A stretch of DNA of 8,383 nt from Proteobacteria bacterium UBA1844 (GTDB lineage Bacteria > Pseudomonadota > Gammaproteobacteria > Steroidobacterales > Woeseiaceae). Positions 1-5,323 of the stretch are shown here, piece after piece. Location of the stretch: assembly GCA_002338615.1 (NCBI GenBank), contig DDIS01000140.1, positions 1 through 8,383 on the forward strand, given 5' to 3'. A program made the translations under genes and the position numbers. The first letter of the stretch is position 1, and every line of letters begins with the position of its first letter. The notes beneath the pieces were generated by a model. The model searched no databases. It was given only the letters and a program-made list of their open reading frames with translations, and had not been told where the DNA came from.

Positions 1-94
1 GACAGCCGTGCTGTGCCGCAGCCGGTCGACGCCGCCATAGCGCCTCGCCGGCGCACGAGCAGGCTAAAGCGTCGTGGTGTCGATCAGGTCGCCG

Positions 95-800
95 TTAGCG
101 TTTGTTCGCGAGCCACTGGCGGTACAGGGACGGCAGGACACTCAAGTGGTCCTCAACCGCAGAGACGCCGGGAATGGATTCTGTCGCGACGCGAATCTCG
201 TCTTTCTGCGCCTCGGAAAGCGCCGTCCCCCACAGATGGACGACGCGATCGGCAACGGTCACGTTTAACGACGCCAGCCCCACGCCCGCTTCGTTGCGAA
301 GCCGGTTCAACACGGCCGCTCGAAGCTCGCGATCGTCATCGCTGGGCGGCGAAGTCGGATCGGCAGACGCCAGGCCATGCAGCAAATTGGCGCGGCTCAC
401 AATGCCGAGAACGTTGGACTGGCGGAGGACCGGTACGCGTTTGATACGGCGTGCCTCCAGCAAATTGGCGATTTCTGCCACGCTGGTGTCTTCTTCTACC
501 GTCACAACCGCTTCGGTCATGACGTCCTTGTCGAGATGACCGTGCGATTTTATGTAGTCGGTGGCTCGCTCATCCGGATCACCCAACGCCGCAAGCCACC
601 ATGGCGGCGCCCGATCGGTCTGCGTTTCAACACGACGCACCAGATCCCCCTCGCTAACGATTCCGATCAGACGTTCCTTGGCGTCAACGACAGGCACCGC
701 GCTGATGCGCCACTTTAGTAAGGTGGTTGCGATTTCCGCAACTTGTAGTGTGTTCGCTGACGGTGATCACGTTGGGTGTCATGACGTCTTTCGCTTTCAC
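95..800 (-). CDS. CBS-CBS-BON domain protein, frameshifted near its 5' end
   Basis: From the GTG at 697 the frame is open for 200 residues. It contains the end of a first CBS domain (VPVVDAKERLIGIVSEGDL), a second CBS domain (from about DVMTEAVVTV to LGIVSRANLL) and a C-terminal BON domain (about residues 123-190). CBS pairs usually bind adenosyl ligands; BON domains usually associate with membranes or other proteins. The missing start is visible upstream: a GTG at 800 behind GGAGG at 806-810 opens V-K-A-K-D-V-M-T-P-N-V-I-T-V-S-E-H-T, a normal CBS beginning. It then runs out of frame and stops near 690, while Q-V-A-E-I-A-T-T-L-L-K-W-R-I-S-A-V continues in the downstream frame. The shift lies at about position 746 and amounts to one extra base or two missing bases. 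Repaired, the protein would be about 234 residues. It is either a recent pseudogene or a sequencing error. It follows the MerR gene on the same strand. Confidence 0.8.
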
Positions 801-862
801 TGCATCCTCCTTGGTGGCCCACCGCTTTTGACTGGTGGAGAGTTCACCCTGACTCGTCTGCT

Positions 863-880
863 GGCCCGGCTATCCGGGCC
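863..880. other. perfect 7-bp hairpin between MerR and CBS-BON genes
   Basis: GGCCCGG, loop CTAT, CCGGGCC. On the minus strand it starts four bases after the MerR stop codon. No T-run follows on the minus strand, so it is not a classic intrinsic terminator. It could protect the MerR transcript end or lower read-through into the CBS-BON gene. The role is inferred from position only. Confidence 0.4.
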
Positions 881-884
881 GCGA

Positions 885-1301
885 TCAATGTCGAGACCCT
901 TCCGGCCACGCCGCGATCAATTCCGAAATGCCGCGGCCGGTGGGCGCTCCTCGCGGCAGCGATTGCCATTCGTGAAGAACCTGTGTTAACCGACGCTCAA
1001 CCCGCTTCAGCGCTCTTATTTTCTGTCGCACTGCGCCAAGACGTGCTTTAAACAACGTAACGATTTCCGGTTGTGATACACGGGATTCATGTGCGGCCTT
1101 GATCACCGTCCGTACATCGTCGATGGACATCCCGAGTGCGCGGGCGTCACGGATAAACAGCAGTTGGGTATAGTCGTCCTCGTTGAACAGTCTATACAAG
1201 GATTGATGATCACGAGTGGGCGTCAGAAGTCCCAGTCGGGTGTAGTAGCGGACGGTTTCCGGCGAGACATCAGCTCGTCGCGCAATATCGATGAGCCGCA
1301 T
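885..1301 (-). CDS. MerR-family transcriptional regulator
   Basis: The 138-residue product begins MRLIDIARRADVSPETVRYY, the standard MerR winged helix-turn-helix. The second wing (YRLFNEDDYTQLLFIRDARALGMSIDDV, about residues 36-63) and a long dimerisation helix (about 78-115) follow. MerR proteins bind as dimers to palindromes inside promoters with long spacers and twist them open when the ligand binds. This copy has no cysteine at all. Its C-terminal tail (LPRGAPTGRGISELIAAW) resembles in layout the Cys-containing metal-binding loop of MerR metal sensors, with the cysteines absent, so a thiol-based metal sensor is unlikely and the ligand is unknown. The ATG at 1301 has GGAG four bases upstream. 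The gene lies 84 bases upstream of the CBS-BON gene on the same strand, so the two may be co-transcribed. Confidence 0.9.
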   Translation of the reverse strand: MRLIDIARRADVSPETVRYYTRLGLLTPTRDHQSLYRLFNEDDYTQLLFIRDARALGMSIDDVRTVIKAAHESRVSQPEIVTLFKARLGAVRQKIRALKRVERRLTQVLHEWQSLPRGAPTGRGISELIAAWPEGSRH

Positions 1302-1316
1302 GTCACTCCATCATAG

Positions 1317-2149
1317 CTCGGAAGTGTCCGTTAGAACCGGGTCACTCCAACCTATTCGACCATGGTCAGGAAAAAGTTAGGCAAAAAGCGAAAGATTCGC
1401 ACAGTGAGTCTTTACAGAATGAATCACCCCGGCTTTCCCGGGGTGATTCAGAAAGCGTCTTTTGCAAAAAGTAGTTCTAGGAACGCACAATGCCTATGCT
1501 GTTTCTGAGATAGCGGATGACCACGCCGAAATGGCCAAGCGTGCAGAGTCGGTGAGTGGGAGGAGCGATGAGTGCAAGCGGATAAAACTATCTGCTTGGC
1601 GATGAGAGGCCCCTAGCCATTGCGTGAGAATTGCGTGACTGAGTAATGCATCTATGTGCACAACGCTGCAATTGCAACGGGCGTCCTGCCACATAATGGT
1701 TAACAAAACAATTACTTACTGTTGGTCTGGTGGACTCCATGGGCAGTGATCACGGGTCGAATCTAGGGCAAGTTTCGGTGTTGGTGCATCGAGCAGGTAA
1801 TGATGGGGTTTGCCAAGGAGGTATTGGACAAAGAGCCGGGCGAAGCTTGCCACGATCACGCTTTAGGGTGTTCGCAGGCGGGTAGTTTAGAGGCGCAGGG
1901 CGCAATATCATGCCCGTAGGGTTGTCGGAGTTATGAACGCACTTCCCGCGCGCCAAGGGAACCGAAGGCTGGTCTAGGCGTCGGTCATAACACCTTCCCG
2001 CTATACCGCGGAGACCAATATGCCGACGCCACAGACAGTGCGAGACGGGGGGCGGCTGGAGTGCTTCCGCACGGCACTCTGGTCACCACTGCCGGCGCCT
2101 CATACTTTTTGGTTGATTAAAAGTCCTGACAGAAGTTGACGACCCGCAG
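1317..2149. other. 833-bp stretch without a supportable gene
   Basis: This lies between the MerR promoter side and the 3' end of the metalloprotease operon. Short open frames exist on both strands, for example 1494-1706 and 1750-1956 (minus) and a 39-residue frame at 1800-1919 (plus). None has a recognisable motif, a good ribosome binding site or protein-like composition. The only clear structures are the hairpin at 1421-1449 and a weaker inverted repeat at 2059-2079 (GAGTGC / GCACTC, 9-base spacer) beyond the 3' end of the minus-strand operon. It may be decayed DNA from earlier insertions. Confidence 0.55.
1421..1449. repeat. perfect 12-bp inverted repeat (strong hairpin)
   Basis: GAATCACCCCGG at 1421-1432 and CCGGGGTGATTC at 1438-1449 are exact reverse complements around a 5-base loop (CTTTC). 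A second, small inverted repeat (GCGAA-AGA-TTCGC) lies at 1388-1400. On the plus strand CTTTT follows only ten bases later, and on the minus strand no T-run follows. It is therefore either an imperfect terminator or a REP-like extragenic palindrome. It sits about 120 bp upstream of the MerR start. Confidence 0.65.
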
Positions 2150-2914
2150 CTATTCGATGGCTTCATCCGGAAGTATGAGGAGCGTCAGTACCTCGTTATC
2201 CGGTAACAGGAATGACTGCTCCTGAACCTGGAAGCGATCGGCACCCCGGAAGTCAAACCATGCATCCGCATCGATCTTTTGCGGATAGTTGCTTTCGTTG
2301 GCGCCAGCAAAGAGCATGTCAAAGGCAAAGCTCTCGTGGTCGAGTTCGTTCTTGGGGAACCACCATCCCCCGATCATGTGGGACCGGCGGAACCAGCGAC
2401 GTCGCGCCTGATTGTGACACACGGCGATGATGGGAAACTCGTTACAATCGATGAGTTTAAGTAACGTTGCTGTGTCACTCACATCGAATTCGTTAGCGAG
2501 CTCCCGGACAGCGGCGAGGGTAACGCTGCTGAGCTTGGCGACGCGCGGTTTGAACATGTAGTTCGGCAGCACCAAGTCGGAGGCAAACTGATCGGCTTGC
2601 TTTTCAGGATTCAGGCCGCCGTGAGCCGGATTGCCAATATCCTTGCCGCTGCAGACGAGGAGTCGGCCTCGGTGAAGCTGCCAATGCCCTATTTCGTGCG
2701 CGAGGGAGAACCTGCGGCGCTTCGCGATTGCATCGCTATTTATCGTAATAATCGCGCGGCTTGTCGAGCCAACAATTGTCGCTTCACATTTTTCCAGAGG
2801 ACGATATTTCACCGCCGCCCCGAGCGTCCAGGCGATGGCTTCAAGGTCGATCTGCTGCGGACTCTGTATGCCCAGGTCCAGCAGTATGCGTTCGGCGTGG
2901 CGAACGGTTGTCAT
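2150..2914 (-). CDS. ImmA/IrrE-family zinc metalloprotease
   Basis: The 254-residue protein carries the zincin motif HEIGH at residues 73-77 (within LAHEIGHWQLHRG). A probable third zinc ligand, E104, lies in the ExxADxFAxxLVLP segment, the usual arrangement in ImmA/IrrE (DUF955-type) peptidases. Family members cleave specific partners, classically a repressor (ImmA with ImmR) or a stress regulator (IrrE with DdrO). The N-terminal 45 residues form the helical lead-in common to the family. The 90 residues after about 160 are a C-terminal extension rich in Trp, Phe and acidic residues that may recognise the substrate. The ATG overlaps the TGA of the upstream 144-residue gene (ATGA at 2911-2914), so the pair is translationally coupled. 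The natural substrate is unknown; the coupled acidic protein and the sigma-like factor of the same operon are the first candidates. I see no signal peptide, so it should be cytoplasmic. Confidence 0.9.
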   Translation of the reverse strand: MTTVRHAERILLDLGIQSPQQIDLEAIAWTLGAAVKYRPLEKCEATIVGSTSRAIITINSDAIAKRRRFSLAHEIGHWQLHRGRLLVCSGKDIGNPAHGGLNPEKQADQFASDLVLPNYMFKPRVAKLSSVTLAAVRELANEFDVSDTATLLKLIDCNEFPIIAVCHNQARRRWFRRSHMIGGWWFPKNELDHESFAFDMLFAGANESNYPQKIDADAWFDFRGADRFQVQEQSFLLPDNEVLTLLILPDEAIE

Positions 2915-3345
2915 TCGTCCTCGTCCGTACCCTCAAGCTTCTCGAGGTCGACAAGGTCTTCCAAGAGGCCGCCGAAGTCGCTATCCGATAGTCCCTTTTC
3001 CTTACGTGCGGCCAGCATCATTTTCTCATTCGATGCCTTATCGCCGGAGCGCACGCGTTGCAGCTTGTCGCGCGCAGCGGCAAAAGATTCGGTGTCTGCT
3101 GTTTCCTTGTGGTCGCGCCACTCAGCCAGCTCAGCGCGAGCGTCCTGCAAGCGCTGACGCGCGCACGCGGCTTTCGCAGCGGCGATTGTGGCCTCGACAT
3201 CGGCGATTAGGGCATCGGGATCGCCTCCAGCCGCGGATATTTCTTCGCGGAGTTCCTCGGGCGAGGCATTCAGGAGACTCTCCAGAAGCGCATCCTCTAT
3301 ACGCTGCAGCTGTTCTTCTGCAGTTGGCTTATCGGATTCACTCAT
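2911..3345 (-). CDS. small acidic protein of unknown function
   Basis: I do not recognise a family. The product is 144 residues from the ATG at 3345. A GTG at 3352-3354 would add three residues, but the ATG forms a 4-base ATGA overlap with the preceding gene and has GGGTGG just upstream, so I prefer it. The sequence looks almost wholly helical and highly charged: Glu/Leu-rich at the start (EEQLQRIEDALLESLLNASP), an Ala/Glu/Arg-rich middle suggestive of a coiled coil (about residues 48-80), and a strongly acidic tail ending in EGTDEDE. There are no membrane segments or catalytic motifs. Its place between a sigma-like factor and an ImmA-type protease, overlapping both, suggests a regulatory partner such as an anti-sigma-like protein or a protease substrate. 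That is inference from context only. Confidence 0.8.
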   Translation of the reverse strand: MSESDKPTAEEQLQRIEDALLESLLNASPEELREEISAAGGDPDALIADVEATIAAAKAACARQRLQDARAELAEWRDHKETADTESFAAARDKLQRVRSGDKASNEKMMLAARKEKGLSDSDFGGLLEDLVDLEKLEGTDEDE

Positions 3346-3941
3346 GATATCCACCCGTTCGGGTAAAGTTTTCTCATACGGGCTCTGATTCTTTTGATGG
3401 CGTAGTCGAGCCCGGATTGATCGAGTCCAGTGGCTTCGCGCAAGTCTCCGCCTCGCAGCCCGTCGGCCCAGCCCATCAGGACCAGTGTGGCTTCGTCGTC
3501 ACTCTCGAAGTGATTGTAAATATCCTCGAGCACTGAATCGCTGATGAGCTGGTCTTCCGGTCCGGGTATGGAGTCTGGATTGTTGAGGTCGTCACTCTGT
3601 CCAGGCGAATCGGCCAGCGCAACGCTTCGGCGATGCCTCTCGCGATAGTGGAAGGCCAAGCTTTTCATTGTCTCGATGAGGAACGCCATAAAGGGAACGT
3701 GGCGTGGACACTTGCGACGGCCGGTAAGTGCCCGGCAAAGGGCCTCATGCAGCAAATCACCTCTACCGAGCCCCGTAGCCCCGAGCAACTGTGCCTCGAT
3801 CGCCGTGAGTTTCAGTCGGTCGTCGTCTGACAGGGCATCGAAAGCGGCGCCGATCTCGGCCATGCTGAGGTGCGTTTGATGCGGCGGGTCCCGCGTTGCT
3901 GTGGCTTCGTGCATGAGGTCCACTGACTCTGAATCTGTCAT
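3342..3941 (-). CDS. sigma-70/ECF-like RNA polymerase sigma factor
   Basis: The 199-residue protein has the two-domain layout of small sigma factors. Residues about 29-104 resemble region 2 (GRGDLLHEALCRALTGRR, then PFMAFLIETMKSLAFHYRER). An acidic linker covers about 105-130. Residues about 131-193 resemble region 4, with a helix-turn-helix (LRGGDLREATGLDQSGLDYA, then a basic helix ending RIRARMRKLYP). Sigma factors of this class direct RNA polymerase to a limited set of promoters, often their own and a neighbour's. The match is by pattern, and a sigma-like DNA-binding regulator that no longer binds polymerase is possible. The ATG at 3941 has no clear ribosome binding site, and internal Met10 or Met27 could be the real start. 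It is the first gene of the minus-strand operon and diverges from the ubiquitin-like operon across 153 bp. Confidence 0.75.
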   Translation of the reverse strand: MTDSESVDLMHEATATRDPPHQTHLSMAEIGAAFDALSDDDRLKLTAIEAQLLGATGLGRGDLLHEALCRALTGRRKCPRHVPFMAFLIETMKSLAFHYRERHRRSVALADSPGQSDDLNNPDSIPGPEDQLISDSVLEDIYNHFESDDEATLVLMGWADGLRGGDLREATGLDQSGLDYAIKRIRARMRKLYPNGWIS

Positions 3942-4046
3942 TTTCTATACCGACGTCGACCCACTTTTCAGAAAGTTCGGCGGATATTCCGAAATCACAG
4001 CCCTGGGCGGCATAGTCAGGGGAGAACGGTCGCTGAGCGTCGTTCC

Positions 4047-4061
4047 CGCCGGATACCGGCG
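4047..4061. promoter_or_regulatory. 15-bp palindrome, candidate operator or leader hairpin
   Basis: CGCCGG-ATA-CCGGCG is a perfect 6-bp inverted repeat with a 3-bp centre, ending 33 bp before the ubiquitin-like ATG. The position fits an operator overlapping the promoter or a small hairpin in the mRNA leader. No regulator can be assigned from the sequence. Confidence 0.4.
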
Positions 4062-4082
4062 CATGTACACATCAATGGAATT

Positions 4083-4089
4083 GAGGAGG
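4083..4089 (+). promoter_or_regulatory. strong ribosome binding site of the ubiquitin-like operon
   Basis: GAGGAGG lies five bases before the ATG at 4095. It is the strongest Shine-Dalgarno sequence I noticed in this locus and fixes the start of the first gene. Confidence 0.8.
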
Positions 4090-4094
4090 CTAAC

Positions 4095-4343
4095 ATGCCT
4101 GTTGACGAGATTGTTGTTGAAGTTGGCACCCCCAAGGGTCTCTTTACCGGGACCTTTCCGAAGACCGCCAAAGTAGAAAATGTCATTGCGGCCGCGGTGG
4201 ACAGCCTCGGTCTCGAACGAGCCGACACGCTGGAGCTGGTGCATGATGGACAGCCACTCGCACCCGTCCAGCGGACCCTGATCAGCTTCGGCCTTGCGGG
4301 GACAGTCCAGCTTGAATTGGTGGCTACCGGTTCCGGGGTATAG
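4095..4343 (+). CDS. ubiquitin-like beta-grasp modifier protein (Ubl)
   Basis: The protein is 82 residues, about the size of ubiquitin, and has its strand-helix-strand plan: a first beta hairpin (EIVVEVGTPKGLFTGTFP), a helix (KVENVIAAAVDSLGL, about residues 26-40), a strand with a ubiquitin-like turn (TLELVHDGQPLAP) and a last strand (GTVQLELVATGSGV). Ubls are activated at a C-terminal glycine and joined to targets or lipids. Here the end is Gly-Ser-Gly-Val, so one residue follows the last glycine. Either the JAB protease two genes downstream trims it or the E1 accepts another end. The start is fixed by the strong GAGGAGG. The stop is followed two bases later by the E2-like gene. It resembles the small prokaryotic Ubls of E1/E2/JAB operons, possibly the DUF2604 type. 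The fold call comes from pattern plus context; sequence alone would be weak. Confidence 0.85.
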   Translation: MPVDEIVVEVGTPKGLFTGTFPKTAKVENVIAAAVDSLGLERADTLELVHDGQPLAPVQRTLISFGLAGTVQLELVATGSGV

Positions 4344-4345
4344 CC

Positions 4346-4801
4346 TTGCCGAACGTCACCGAACTCGTTTTCCAGGAGCAGTTCCGCCATCTGAGGGAGG
4401 TGGCAATGCATCGTGGATGGCCTGTTACGGAGCTCAGCGGCCCGGGCTTTGAGCTGGTATTGCCTGGGCGCGACGGAACGGCGTTTGGGTTGAACGTCCT
4501 TTGCGATGGCTATCCGGGGATGCCGCCAGCCTGGCGATGGTGCAATCCCGATTCCGGCGTCTGCGAGCAGACGTGTGATACGCCGCGTGGGAATGGCTAC
4601 TTCCATAGCTCGGGGCGAATCTGTGCGCCATGGAATCGGCTCGCCTATAAGCAGGTTGATCCGCAGGGCCCGCATGGCGACTGGCAGCTCAACAACTGGC
4701 TGTCGAATCCTGCGACAGGTAGCTGCACAACACTGGCGGCGATGGCGCTGAGAATGGCCGTGGAGTTGCGGAGCCCGCGCTGTCACGGACGACAAGGCTG
4801 A
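4346..4801 (+). CDS. E2-like ubiquitin-conjugating enzyme (UBC fold)
   Basis: The 151-residue product shows E2 landmarks in order: an N-terminal helix (QEQFRHLREVAMHRGW), antiparallel strands (FELVLP, GLNVLC), the YP-x-x-PP turn (Y56-P61, YPGMPP), then GYFHSSGRICAPW with His87 and the probable catalytic Cys93. This corresponds to the HPN...IC core of eukaryotic E2s. C-terminal helices (WQLNNWLSNPATG, then TLAAMALRMAVEL) follow. It should receive the Ubl from E1 on Cys93 and transfer it to a target. The start is TTG at 4346, two bases after the Ubl stop. The next ATG (4406, behind AGGGAGG) would remove the first helix normally present in E2s, so I prefer TTG. Several other cysteines (53, 66, 73, 77, 127, 146) are present; 66, 73 and 77 are close enough to bind metal. 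There is no RING or other E3 in the window. Confidence 0.87.
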   Translation: MPNVTELVFQEQFRHLREVAMHRGWPVTELSGPGFELVLPGRDGTAFGLNVLCDGYPGMPPAWRWCNPDSGVCEQTCDTPRGNGYFHSSGRICAPWNRLAYKQVDPQGPHGDWQLNNWLSNPATGSCTTLAAMALRMAVELRSPRCHGRQG

Positions 4802-4804
4802 GTG

Positions 4805-5323
4805 ATGCGAGATCTCATCAAGCGAATGTTTGGTCGGCAACAGACCTACAAGCCGGGCCCAGCGCCACCACCTCGCGTGGTGTTGACGGAATCCAGCATA
4901 GACGCTCTCAGTGAATGCGTGGATTCCGAGAGGCGACGACATCACGAAGGAATCGCGTATCTGCTGGGCCAGACGGACGGCACGACGACGATCGTGGTCG
5001 CTGCCATTCGGCCAGAAGCGACCACGACCCGCGGGAGTTTCTCCGTGAGTGCGGTGGCGATGGCGCAAGTAGTGCGCACGGCGACCAAGGCCGGTCTGCA
5101 GGTGGTGGGACAGGTGCATACGCATCCCGGTGAGGCCTACCACAGTGACGGGGACGTGGAAGGCGCGCGCATCGTTTATCGAGGATTCGTGTCAATCGTT
5201 CTGCCGGATTACGGTCGGTGGCTGCCCGCGCTGGACGGCGCTGCCTGTTACATATTTCGGGGAGACGCGGGGTTTGTGGAAATCGCACTGGATAATATTG
5301 GCATTGTGCCCGCAAGGCTATGA
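4805..5323 (+). CDS. JAB/JAMM-domain metalloprotease (deubiquitinase-like)
   Basis: The 172-residue protein has a complete JAMM zinc site: Glu48 (HEGIAYLLG), the His105-x-His107-Pro motif (VHTHPGEAYHSDGD), Ser114 and Asp117. The spacing between the second His and the Ser is six residues, one fewer than in the eukaryotic H-x-H-x7-S-x2-D motif. The preceding SFSVSA...MAQVVRTATKAGLQVVGQVHTH stretch is the usual JAB core. Enzymes of this family cleave after the C-terminal glycine of ubiquitin-like proteins, maturing precursors or removing them from targets. The basic N-terminal extension (RDLIKRMFGRQQTYKPGP, residues 2-19) is outside the fold. GTG at 4802 directly follows the E2 stop, but ATG at 4805 has AAGG at a better distance. 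Its stop overlaps the E1 start (ATGA at 5320-5323), so translation is coupled. Confidence 0.92.
   Translation: MRDLIKRMFGRQQTYKPGPAPPPRVVLTESSIDALSECVDSERRRHHEGIAYLLGQTDGTTTIVVAAIRPEATTTRGSFSVSAVAMAQVVRTATKAGLQVVGQVHTHPGEAYHSDGDVEGARIVYRGFVSIVLPDYGRWLPALDGAACYIFRGDAGFVEIALDNIGIVPARL

Larger units (their letters stand above)
3942..4094. promoter_or_regulatory. shared divergent promoter region
   Basis: These 153 bp separate the starts of the sigma-like gene (leftwards) and the ubiquitin-like gene (rightwards) and must hold both promoters unless transcription starts inside a gene. Visible elements are an 8-bp palindrome CGACGTCG (3951-3958), an inverted repeat TTCGG/CCGAA with 8-bp spacing (3976-3993) and a 15-bp palindrome (4047-4061). 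A TATAGA on the minus strand (3949-3944) lies only two bases before the sigma-like ATG, too close to serve as the -10 box for that start; it would fit better with an internal start. I see no convincing consensus promoter for either side, as might be expected if a specialised sigma factor is used. Confidence 0.6.

Noticed and set aside
13..697. Several plus-strand frames across the left end
   Set aside because: They are opposite the CBS-BON gene, which has clear domains; their composition is not protein-like.
1800..1919. 39-residue plus-strand frame
   Set aside because: It is short, without a clear ribosome binding site or similarity I recognise; kept only as a note.
1494..1956. Two small minus-strand frames (70 and 68 residues)
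   Set aside because: They have no ribosome binding site, motif or neighbour coupling.
2150..2914. Toxin of a toxin-antitoxin pair for the ImmA-type gene
   Set aside because: No XRE-type antitoxin or toxin domain is adjacent; the neighbours are a sigma-like factor and an acidic protein.
2835..3347. Plus-strand frames opposite the metalloprotease operon
   Set aside because: They are antisense to genes with recognised motifs or ATGA coupling and are Ser/Arg-rich.
4016..5143. 375-residue minus-strand open frame
   Set aside because: It lies opposite the Ubl, E2 and JAB genes, is rich in Arg, His and Pro, and has no motif. It is a shadow of the plus-strand genes.
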